The position numbers and the translations under genes are program-made. Positions 1 through 10,316 of a stretch of 64,000 bases of DNA are shown here, piece after piece. The DNA is taken from NCBI GenBank assembly GCA_023053545.1, contig JAKZAN010000001.1:12726024-12790023 (forward strand), given 5' to 3'. The notes beneath the pieces were generated by a model, which saw only the letters and a program-made list of their open reading frames with translations, made no database searches and was not told the DNA's origin. Every line of letters begins with the position of its first letter. The stretch's first letter is position 1. Source of the DNA: Lepidurus packardi (lineage: Eukaryota; Arthropoda; Branchiopoda; Notostraca; Triopsidae).

Positions 1-817
1 TCCTATTCCACCCTAACATTTCCTCCCTCTTTTGCTGCGTCTCCAATTCTATGTCGTATGCCTCCCTCCCCCCTCCCTTTTAGCACCCTCCCAAAAAAGG
101 GGAAAGTCTCTCCCTCCCCTTGTAGCCTTCCAATTTTCCTCCCTGCCACAGCTTCCGTTGGGGCTATTATACACGATACGATATGAGCCAGAGACACACA
201 CACATACACAATATACATGGACATATATGCATGCAACACACGTCACGAACTTTTTCCCTTTTGCCGAACAAAAACGGAAAATTTCGCCCTAAATAAATCG
301 CTCCCTTTAATATATCCATCCTCATGCTTCGCAAATCAAAGCCCACTAACGCCTCAGAAAAATCTACTCCAATTTTTGTTTGTTTCTAATTTTTATTGAT
401 ATTTTTTCTTATTTGTCTTTCTGATTTTTCGATTTTTTAAATATTTTTTTATTGATATTTATCTAATTGTACTTATATTATCCTAATTTTTATTTAGATT
501 TTTTCTATTGAAGTCTATGCCCCAAAAGAAGCTTCAAAAGAGCTTTTAGCGCATTTCAAAGTTGAATTCTCTTATTTCGTAGTCCATTTATCATGGAAAT
601 GGGGAAATGGACGGTGTCTAAGTGTATATGTATATGGCCGTGTGGACCCAGTAAAAATCCAGAAAATGGAAGATAACTTATCGTGTGTGCATATGGCTTT
701 TCTAGACACACACATACATTAAGGAAGTTACCTTCCTCTCACCCCCTCCTTCCCACCCCTGGTTTGGGAACGATATGGTATATAGACTTCCTTCTCTTTT
801 TTTCCTTTTGCTTTCAG
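1..817. other. No gene seen: AT-rich, low-complexity sequence
   Basis: The first part is pyrimidine-rich, followed by a CA-rich stretch near 190-240 and T-rich sequence at 360-500. No reading frame looks like a conserved protein. The last 35 bases before 817 form a strong polypyrimidine tract ending in CAG, which is the basis for the exon proposed next. Confidence 0.5.
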
Positions 818-905
818 GGAAAAGGATCTAATCAATGCCGTTAACGGTATCAAGCGCATCAAGTTGAGAAATTGGTTGGGTAAAACAAAAAACAAAATCT
901 CGTAG
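818..905 (+). CDS. Possible terminal exon of a gene lying to the left
   Basis: A long polypyrimidine tract ends in CAG at 815-817, and a frame then stays open to a TAG at 903-905. It would encode about 28 residues rich in Lys, Ile and Asn (reading EKDLINAVNGIKRIKLRNWL and then a short basic tail). A GT near 879 could also serve as a donor. I do not recognise the peptide and see no upstream exon within the window, so this rests only on the splice-site context. It may be chance. Confidence 0.22.
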
Positions 906-3900
906 GTCGCGAAAACCTTGCCCTAAGGCGGGCAAATCGCTTTCTTGTTCTAGCAACTCGGGATTGCAACTTCCGTTCTGTGCGGTTTTTTTTCCATGTT
1001 TTTATTCTTTTCTGGTCTAAAGAAAGCGTTCATAGCTGAGTAATTGGACACTCTTGCTTGCGCGATATCAAACTTCTGTGGCACGTTTTCAATTTGGCTG
1101 CCTCACAACACACGTATGAGCTGATGGGTCTGATATAATTTGAATAAAGAAAAGAAAAGACGATGATCCAGGGCAAGAGGGTGGAGGCGGAGGGCGGAGA
1201 GAGGAGGAAGCAAGCTGAAGGAGGATTTTGTTTAGTATGTGTTTCTAGTTTTGTGGAGCCCATTAGGTTGCACCCTCACGCACACGACTCGAGTCCAAGT
1301 TCTTGCTCGAGCTCAACTTGGATTAATGGTCGGCTTAATTACATCCAACAGCATGGAAATCACGCATCCCTTACCGAATAAACAAAAAAGAAAACGGAGG
1401 CCAACGCCAGAAAATAGACTAGATCACAACCTTTCTGAAGATTCTGACCGGCAATGGAACTAAATAGCATCACTCTTAACTTCTTTTTCCTCCTTGACTT
1501 CCTTAACTTATTCTCAATAGTTTCATGAGTTTCACGCCAAAACCATCTGCACCTACCACAAAGCTTTACAAAATGGCGGCGTTTTCGGGGTGATCCGTGA
1601 TCCTTTCAAGTCTTTCATTTACGAAACCTAAAATATTTTTTAAAAAATCCCCAAAATCCTCAAGCTTATCCCTTTGGAGTATTAGACTATACGCTGCTCT
1701 TGGACATTCTGAAAAAAAAGTGTAAAAAAGGCCGCCATTTTGATCACGACTTTTTCTTCGCTTGTCCAAGTGAGGTATCAAAAGGTTTTGAGCATTTCAG
1801 TGCAAAAGGTTTTTTCGCGCTTGTCAGTAACGGAGAAGTGAAACTGGCTTCGGTTTAGCCGTTTAGGAATGTGAGAATCGCACACCAAATGCATTGAATA
1901 CATCAAATAGATTCATTAACATGTGTCGAAGACGGTACAAGTTAGGCGATATAAATGTGTCTTAACAGCTCTCTCTCGCTTGCTCGTCTGGATCGTGGCC
2001 AACGGACGAGAAAATATCCCAGCAATGCTTCCCTTACCTTGATCTCTGGAATCCCTGGGCGAAGAGGGTGGCAGAATATTCCAAGCTTTTCTAGTTCTTG
2101 CGGGTTGTGGATTGCACTAAAGTTTACGGTTTACGTCAAGTTATTCCAATCGCTTTATGACAGAGACAGCGAGAAAATTACCAAGTTTTCAAAGAAGATG
2201 CACACATCACACGACAACGACACGTATTAGCCTTGCCACAAAAACGAGCTATTATATGGTGTTATGCTTGGTGAGCAGCACAGTACTGATTTGCATACAG
2301 TTTGGTCGGAAAAGTTTCTCATGACAAAAGACCAAGTTTCACAAGCCTGGAAAACTGCTGAGAATGGAACAAGAAAGCAAACCACTGCACCCAGACACAC
2401 GCACACCAATAAACAGCTGCAGGAAGCAGACAACGAAAAAACAAAAACACCCTTAATTTGTCTCTGTCAAATTTGGTTGTGTTTTTGCCCGTTCGGCCCT
2501 AATATTACGTCTTTATCTTGCCGATCGACTTTACATTAACACATAACACGATTTCAGTTTTCAAAAAACGAAAAAGTAATACTAGACGATGGGTGTAGAA
2601 AAACGTGCTCTAATGGTTTTCTCTCACCGTCGTGATTTGCAAGTCAAATGGAAAAATCGTCCGGGGTTGGACGGTCTAGAGCTCACTCAGCCGCACGTCT
2701 TTCCACCACTACGCTTTCCCGTGAACTGCGATCTGATCTCGTCCATCGCTCCCTAGTGTCTTGCGGCATTTGTCGAGCGGAACCGGAATGGAGCGACGCC
2801 GGGAAGCGCTATTCGCAGTTCTTTAAAACGGGACGCTTCGGATGTTCGGAAAACCTAAACGTTCGGGAACGGTCGCGTTCACCAAATTACATGCTTGCTA
2901 ACTGCAAGGGAATAACAGATTGTCTCCACTTTGTTTGGTCAAATCTCTGTCATTTTTTGTCTTGTTTGGGATTCTCACACTACAAAAGGAAGAGAGGGAA
3001 GGAAAAAAAGAGGTGTGTGTTTTTCCTCATCGTCTCCTGCTGCGGATGCCCGGGTGCCAAGGCAGGGTCACTTCCAGGGAGGCATACTACATACAAACGC
3101 TAAAAGGAACAAGAGAGAGCGAGATGACTAAAAGTAGGGGGGGTTCGGGGATGACGAAAAGGTTGAAAGGCACAAGAGAATTGTTGAAGGATTTTTTTCT
3201 GGGGGGGGGGGGGGGGAGTTCAGAGGTTCTGCTTTCCCAAATAGCCTACCTTATCTTACAACCCTTTTATTTAATCCCCCATGTACCCCCATCGCCCTGA
3301 AGGCGATCTCTTCCATGCTAATTTGCTTAAAGATCTCCACCTTATGCCCCCTCCCCCCCGTGACTGCATATTTTGCCAGCTTTTTAATGAAGATCACTCA
3401 CCTTCAATGTGACAAACAACAGAAAACCCAAGACACAACTCTTCCTGCGTGTGCCTGTTTTGTGGTTCTGGCTTGGGTTGTTCATTCACCAGTACCTTTT
3501 TCTGACGTGAAGTCCGGGTCTCCTTTTTTAAAGAGCTAAAAAGGCAAACGGCAGCAGTGCCTTAGTAAAAAATGAAAAGCATGTGGCTCCTCATCCGAGT
3601 TTTAATTTTTTCTTTTTTGGTTAAGGGAGGTAAATCTTTTCGCTAAGGATTACGTGGGTGACTGCCAGTTTTTCTATCCTAATGCTTCAATCTCTTCCCA
3701 GTCTTTACACGTTAAGGATGTTAAGGACAAGAAAAGGCGCATATATATCATATATACATGGAATAATTACAAGCTCGGGACTTTGATTATCTAGTGATAG
3801 ACTTTTATCTGTCGTCACTTGGCAAGAATTAGTATTACTTAGCTCTCTCAACGTCGAATCACTTTTCCAGATGGAAGAGCTTTTCTCGTGCCATAAATGC

Positions 3901-5716
3901 GAGGAGCACCGTTGCAGACCGCATCTCATCTTCCTCCTCATCTTGAGCAAATGGGCCTCATGCCAGGGTTTGGTGTATGGGTCGGAGTAAAAAGGGGAGA
4001 GAAACAAAATGTAAAGCTTGCTTTTCCAAGCGCAAAAGCTGCAAGCTCCGGCATGCATGCAGACTTGAGTTGAAGCTAAGCTATAAGGGTCAGACATCGT
4101 TATCATCATTTGTCATTAACAAGAGGCCAGAGATATGTGGCTCTGGCTTTTGTTTGATGTATATAGCGCGAGATGTTGGCTAGTGCGGTCAACTCATTAG
4201 TCATAAGTTTTGTAACCTAACCACAAAGAAAACATGCCCGCGTCGTACTCGCTTATGGCTACAGCTCGTCTTTTTTTAATTACATGTATATTTCACGTTC
4301 AGCTAAAAGAAAACTCGTGACAAAAAGACGAAAATACCAAAGAAAAAGGTAATAGGAGTGCACTATTCACTGTAATGGACGTCATGGGGAAATTGTTACG
4401 TGGCTTGTCAACGCGTATCATTAGCAAGTTCTTTTTCCTGTCAACCCATGCAAAGCCTCTGGTTATATCTCCGCTTATTCACAAACTGATGCGCTCTAGA
4501 GATAACGTTTGAGGCCAAAAAGAAAGGCTGTGAAGCACACACACAACACATTCCGCCAAAAAAGAAAAAAGTAGATTATTATTAGAGCATGATGGATGGA
4601 GGATCGTTCTCCTCGGGCCAGAGAAGGAATAACTTGCTCCACAATGGAAGTTTCCTCCGGTCTCCAGGAAACCTTGGGAGCAAGAGGGGAGGGCAAAAAC
4701 ACTTTTTTCGATTGGCATTTGCCTAATGAGGCGACTCCGCGACCCTAAAAGTCCACGTACGCCTCAACAGCTCAGCTTCACTTTTGTTCTTCACACGCTC
4801 ACGCGGCATACATTGGTCCGGGATAACGCCATCGAGAGAAAGTGGGGCCGTGTTTGGTTCTCCTTTATAGTGTGTTGGCAGTGTCTTGGGTGAGATAGGG
4901 AGGAACAAGTTTGGGTGAAGGCTTTTTAAGTAGCTAAAGTCGTCAACTGAAAATGGTCCTTTCTGGGGGGCGAAACGACACTAGTCCTTCCGTTTCCGTT
5001 TCTATAAGTATAGGAGAAGGTTGGGTGGGTGGGAGGGGAAGCTAATTAATTCCTTTCCTTCGCACGTTTCGTAATTCATTCACATACTCTCGTCAGAAGC
5101 TTCAGCTTCCTTCGGGCAGGGCCCCTTAATGGAGAGCGTGCCGCTCAAGAGCACTTGGTTCCAATGTCACGGACAACTTTTCCTTTTCGATTTGCTCCTG
5201 CTAGACATGACAATCTTGCCGGGAGTAGAGCTTGTAATTGACGACACAGATCGCTATATGAATCACCCCCGGAGAGACGAGCAAATAATGTTCCCAGTAT
5301 GAGCGGGATGTCGGGATGTAGCACCCATAACCCGAGGACAAAAAAGGGAGTCCAAAGGATAAAAGAGAAAAAAAGGAAGCCAACAAGGCCAGAATTTCAG
5401 AAAAGAGATCATTAGCAGGCAGTTGTCGTAATACCAATATCATAATCGTTATGCGTTACTTGTTCTCATGGCTTAGCATGTCTAATGCGCTTTGTTGTTT
5501 CCTTAACAACGTTCGATAGTGACTGATTTGTCTCCCAAGTTGCATTTTGTGGCGAGTAAATCGCCCAAGTTGTCGAACTTTTTTCTCCCGCTGTCGAGCT
5601 TTTTCTGCTGCTGTGGCTCTAGTGACGTCCTGTTGGGGAAAAAAAGAGTCAAGGCATGCACTTACACAACACCTATCAGCACATCATATAAGAGAGTTAG
5701 CGAGAAGGAAACCATA
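906..5716. other. Gene-poor 4.8 kb, no supported coding exon
   Basis: The longest frames here (for example 2648-3103 on +, 3705-4109 on -) have no recognisable domain and biased, low-complexity translations. The stretch holds purine-rich blocks and a run of 16 G at 3201-3216. Base composition around 2640-2900 is more GC-rich than its surroundings and could be a promoter or untranslated exon. Possible readings are intergenic space or large introns of a gene outside the window. Confidence 0.45.
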
Positions 5717-7029
5717 TTAAACCTTGGTTTGTTGAAAACCTTGATGCTGCAAAGTTTTTTTTACTGATTGCCGAAAAAGAGAGACAGACATAAATGCGAA
5801 AAGGAGAAAATATGACCAACCAACCTTTAATTTCTGCCCGAGCTGACCCGCTAGATTGATTTCTTGGTCACATTGGGCAGTTAAGCGTCGGACGTCTTGG
5901 AAGCACTTTTGCGAAATTGCGCGTGAAACACTACGTTCCGTTGTCATTTCTTGGGCGAAATGCAGTAATTCTCCTAAATAGCGCTTCAGCGTGAAACTCG
6001 TTTCCTTGGCAACGATAATTCTTTTGTGCAAAGTTTGGTTCCTCCTGAGCTCCTTCCTAAAGTACATAAGTAAAAAGCAAGTGAAGTTACTCTCATCGGC
6101 CAACCGGAGAGAGAGAGAGAGAAAAAAAAGAAAAAATCAAATCAAAAGATCTATCGTATTACTGGTGGAGCTTGCGGATACATTGGAATTGAGTCTCTCG
6201 TTCAAAGCAAGTTGATCGAAAAGCGGCTTCCACTTGGGTTGCTTGCTGTTGGGCTTCTTCCAGTTGACGGACAAGTTTGTCGGTTCCTTGGCGGTACTTG
6301 TCTTTTAACACTTGGAGCAATCTGCATAAATCAATCCTCCATAAATTTGCCGTCTATAAATCAAAGGCTAGGCGCAAACAAGCAAAAACCTAGGAGCGCA
6401 AAAACACCTGAGTTCAAAAAACATCAAGAGATGACAAACCTCTTGCATTCTTCGACGACGGCGCAGTGTGTCTCGTAGGAAATACACAATTGATTTTTCG
6501 ATTCCCATCGGAGGACGTCATTGGTAGTCTCATGGCTCGGCATTTTACAGACCTTCGTCGTTTTCTTTCCGCCTGTAGCTTCATGCTGATGAACCCGAGC
6601 CGTAATTTCTGTTTTTCGTTCATAGCCGATGGAAAGAAGAAAAAGCATTCATCAGCTTAATTAGTTTCCTACTCATGTCGGAGCAATATACGGAAATGCA
6701 ACGATTTGGAGCCGGCACTCACGAACGCTTACTTGGCTGTCGCTCTGGCTCCCGTTGCAGCAGTCTCTGCTGCAAATGCCAACGCTCCTCTGTCCATGCT
6801 TTCTTTTCGCGTTCGAATTGCGCTCGTAAATTTGCATTTTCGCCCAAGATGGTGGCGGCATCCTGTTGCAGTTGGATCCATAAACCACGGCTAATTGTCA
6901 CCTTTGCAAGACAACAAAAACCGAGCCGAGAAGAAAGTTTAACACTTCCTCCCACTATTATTACAAAGAAAATCCTACCGTTTCTTGGTCCGGGTCAAGT
7001 TCTTTCGGGTTACAAGGCAAGTTCATCAT
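5717..7029 (-). CDS. Unrecognised small coiled-coil protein, 5-6 exons
   Basis: Read on the minus strand, phase-consistent exons run from a start at 7029 (ATGATG) through about 6979, then 6909-6726 (an exon ending CAA/gtaagc), 6622-6430, 6328-6181 and 6057-5826, and end with a short exon whose stop is at 5717-5719. Every junction keeps the frame with GT-AG signals. The product is about 250 residues, begins with an acidic MMNLPCNPKELDPDQE segment, and is otherwise mostly charged, Gln/Glu/Arg-rich helix with heptad character (for example LVRQLEEAQQQATQVEAAF). I cannot assign a family: no catalytic or metal-binding motif is visible, and a scaffold or cytoskeletal role is only a guess from the coiled coil. 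It is divergent from RTF2, with 776 bp between start codons. Exon edges are accurate to a few bases. Confidence 0.55.
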
Positions 7030-7805
7030 TTTTTCCCCTTTTTGTTTTCATCTCTCGATTGGCAAAAAAAGCCCCCACAATTTCTCCATCTTTCTACTTT
7101 CTTCTCCCCACTCCTGTAGGCTTGGGCTCCGACTCACTTAGGAAGCTAGTCCCATATCGAGTGTATTAAAGTGTTCCAGATCCGGTTTGTTTTTCTTATA
7201 TCCTCATTATTGATCCAAGAGCGTCTTGCTTGCTTGAGCTTTATGCCAGCCAAAAGGAAACAGGGACCTGTTATTCATTAACATGCTCATGGTTCAAGCC
7301 GGTAGGGGTTACTATAACGACACGAGACAAAACATGCCAACTCAAGCTGTTACCTTAACTCAACCGGATTTGTTACCTTGTTTGTCACGTCAGCTGAAGC
7401 ACTTTCGCAGTTTTTGCCCACCCCCTCAATACAAACTAAGATTAGAGGCGTAACTAAACAGCGAGCTTTCATATCTTGTACAACTTTGTTTTATTTTCGT
7501 TATTTTTCTGTGTGAAATAAAGCTGCCGAGGAAGAAGGCAAACACTGTTTAGAATATCCTTTCGAAAGTGGGGCCAAGTTTAGTATTTCGTTAGATGGCG
7601 TAGTTCTACATATTTTGTGAGCCTCGACATCTGGTGAGAGCTTTGTTTAGAGGCTTGCTAATTTGCCCAGGGGATTTCGCAATCACGGCCTTAGTCCTTT
7701 TTCTCACAGCTCTGTTTGACGACGTCGGCCAATTAGCCATCAACAACCGTGATTTTAGGACGTGTCAAGACTCTTCCCAACTTTGTTTAGAACTTTTGAG
7801 CGATC
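7030..7805. promoter_or_regulatory. Divergent intergenic region, coiled-coil gene / RTF2
   Basis: This non-coding gap lies between two genes transcribed away from each other, so promoters for both should sit here. I see no TATA box or other named element that I would defend. The short open frame at 7634-7816 has no recognisable content and runs into the RTF2 start region. Confidence 0.4.
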
Positions 7806-8800
7806 ATGGGTTGTGACGGAGGTACTATTCCTAAACGTGACGAGTTGGTTAAAACTAGGAAGAAACCAGAACAGGTAAAGCGTTTTTATGCTGTTATTTC
7901 TAATTAAGAAAAGATTATAACAACACTTTGTCTGGCTACAGAAAGATAAAGACGCAGAATTGCACTGCAAATGGAGACTATGTTCAGTAACGCAAGAGAT
8001 GCTTAGAACCCCCGTTGTAGCGTGTGAACTGGGAAGACTGTATAACAAAGACGTCGTTATTGAAATGCTTCTGGATAAGTCCAAAGTAGTTCCCAGCGCT
8101 GAGCATATCCGAAACTTGAAGGTATATACATAATGAATTGACGTGTAATAGTAAATCGCAGATTATGCATGACTGTTCTCTGCAATAGGACATCAAGGAA
8201 TTGAATCTGACGACCAACCCTGCGTTTGGAAAGCGGAATTGTCCCAGCAAAGGCGACACGTATGTGGATTCCCGCGCTACAGAGTATATTTGCCCCATCA
8301 TTGGTTTGGAAATGAATGGCAAGTTTCGATTTTGCTTTTTGTGGTCGTGCGGCTGTGTCATGTCGGAGAAAGCTGTCAAAGAAATTAAGAGCGCCGTTTG
8401 CCACAAATGCCAGAAACCCTTTTCGGAAGAGGATGTCGTTGTTCTGAATCCTGGCAACGATGAATTGTCTGCCATTAACGACCGTATGGATGCTCGGCGA
8501 GCCCGAGCCAAGGCGGACAAAAAAAACAAGGCACAAAAACGCAGCGGAGAAGAGGAAACCTCGACTCAGACAAACAAAGCTAATGGCAAGAAATTGAAGA
8601 AGGACAAAACCAACCTTCACGCTGGAGTGGGAGTCAAATTGACGCCTTCCGACCCAGCGCTGGCTAAAATGTCAGCCGGATATAGTGTTGCCAAAGATGA
8701 GTCGACAAGCGAAGTTTACAAGTCGCTTTTTACGACCCATCGCACGGCCATAGAAAAAGGCACCGCCCACTGGGTTACGTTTAATCCGTTTTACAACTAA
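7806..8800 (+). CDS. RTF2: Replication termination factor 2 (RTF2) homolog
   Basis: Exons are 7806-7874, 7942-8121 and 8189-8800, giving 286 residues. The N terminus MGCDGGTIPKRDELV is the family hallmark. The middle carries a RING-like C2HC2-type fold: YICPIIGLEMNGKFRFCFLW, then SCGCVMS and CHKCQKPF, with VVVLNP following, as in RTF2 proteins. The C-terminal third is Lys-rich and ends with the conserved KSLFTTH and HWVTFNP segments. In yeast and vertebrates RTF2 is a nuclear protein at replication forks, controlling pausing at barriers and being removed from stalled forks by proteasome shuttle factors. The start is chosen because MGCDGG is invariant in the family. A polyadenylation signal follows at 8855. 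The 3' end faces proteasome beta-2 with 135 bp between stop codons. Confidence 0.93.
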
Positions 8801-8854
8801 TGGCGCTTTATGGAACTTTATGGAATGGATGTACAAGATACACAAAAGGAACGA

Positions 8855-8860
8855 AATAAA
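8855..8860 (+). terminator. AATAAA polyadenylation signal of RTF2
   Basis: A canonical AATAAA lies 55 bp after the RTF2 stop codon, before the convergent proteasome gene's stop at 8936. Seen directly; its use is inferred. Confidence 0.55.
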
Positions 8861-8935
8861 CACGGTTATTTGTAAAGTTGTAATTGGTGTATTGTTTCAT
8901 AGTAGATCAAGGAAACACTTTTTTCTTTCTTTTCT

Positions 8936-9743
8936 TCAAGCCAACTCTTTAGCGACAATCACGTCCATTGGTTGAATGCCATCTTGGTTCACCATCCGGA
9001 CTTGGAAATTGGGCAGATTGACAATCAAACGTTTCTGAATCTCGGCAACACATTTCTTCAAGAGGTCGTAGGCTTGTTCTACCGTCATATCTGTGCAAAA
9101 TAAAATAAAAAAAACAATGATTTTGCATCGTCAAAACCCTGCAAGTTTGGTATACCGCGTCTGTAATATCGGTCCATAATGCCTAAGCTAAAATAGCCTC
9201 CATAACCGTGCGAAGCGTATGGAACTTTGACCATTGTCGCAAGGTAATCCATAAAGTAAAGCTGTGGTCCTGTTTCTTTGTCGCAACCAGCCAAAAGAAG
9301 GTTGACAGAGTACGGAGACTAAGAAGTGTTGATAAGATTAGACGCTCAGCTCACTTATTTGCCAAGTTTTATATTTATTTACCCTGCTTCTCAGAGAATC
9401 GGCCAAATTACGCCGAGTAAAGTTGGCCGCAGCTTTAGGGGAGAGTTCATAGCCGTTTTTCATTTTATAGAGTTGAATGTTCTTGCTAATGAACTCCGCA
9501 AACTGAGAAGCATCACCAGACTCGCCATTCACGGCCATAATTAGCCGATCAGACATTTTATACATTTTGTCTTCATCTAGAAAAACCCAAAACGAAAAAG
9601 ACGATTTTTTTTTTTTATTTATCAAGTTTAGTTTGAGAATCTTTTAACTTACCTTGCTTGATGACAATAATGCTGTGGGCACATGTCATATCTGACGCAA
9701 CCAAGACAAAGTCATTACAAGCGATTCCTAATAAGCATTCCAT
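8936..9743 (-). CDS. PSMB2: Proteasome subunit beta type-2 (beta4 of yeast)
   Basis: Exons on the minus strand are 9743-9653, 9576-9383, 9318-9156 and 9090-8936, giving 200 residues, the normal length for this subunit. Diagnostic segments are the start [18 protein letters not shown], the highly conserved [20 protein letters not shown] block, and a C-terminal LLKKC..EIQKR..VNLP helix region. It has no N-terminal propeptide or catalytic Thr1, as expected for this non-catalytic beta-ring subunit of the 20S core. It acts in cytosol and nucleus as part of the 26S proteasome. It is divergent from EB1 with 573 bp between start codons. Splice phases 1, 0 and 1 all match. Confidence 0.95.
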
Positions 9744-10316
9744 TTTCACGTCTTAATTTTCTATTCTTTCAGGAATCAGAACACACGACTAAGAGCATAG
9801 TCATGAAACACTGTTGCCTTGCTTAAATATAATTGCGATTTAAATGTATAGAGTTGCTAAAGAATGATAATGTATAGTGTTGATAATGATTTATTTCAGG
9901 CTTTACATAAAACAAAAACTATTCATAATCGTAAATTTCAAATAGAAGAATCCACATAATTTGGCATCACTGCAGTCAGCAAAGTTTTTGGTGTGTCTGG
10001 GAGCTGTCTGTTTTTCACCGGTACTTCGTCCAGTGAATTTTTCCAGGTAAGTTTGATCAATTTCCATCCCTTTTGTTCTTTTTTTAGTCCCGTGAAATCA
10101 TAGTTTCGCTGGCTAATTGTGGCTAAATGTTATATACACATGCACAACCAGACATTCAGTTAAAAGACCGCCTTGGGGCATTAAATGGGTGGTTCTGGGT
10201 CGTTTGCTGCCCAAAATTGGGCATACACGTACACGTAGAGAGCTCTAGAACGAACGCTGCTGAAGCATTGCAAGATGCCTTGTTAAACCAAGCGTATATA
10301 CACTTGTATTCTAGTC
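9744..10316. promoter_or_regulatory. Divergent intergenic region, PSMB2 / EB1
   Basis: The gap separates two broadly expressed genes transcribed outward. The sequence is AT-rich near PSMB2 with no coding frame. A shared promoter is inferred from geometry only; no specific motif is claimed. Confidence 0.4.

Noticed and set aside
2648-3103. Plus-strand 151-codon frame
   Set aside because: It has no recognisable domain, its composition changes abruptly at about 2900, and it has no supporting splice context.
8057-8620. Minus-strand 181-187-codon frames
   Set aside because: They are antisense to RTF2 exons with conserved RING-like coding on the plus strand.
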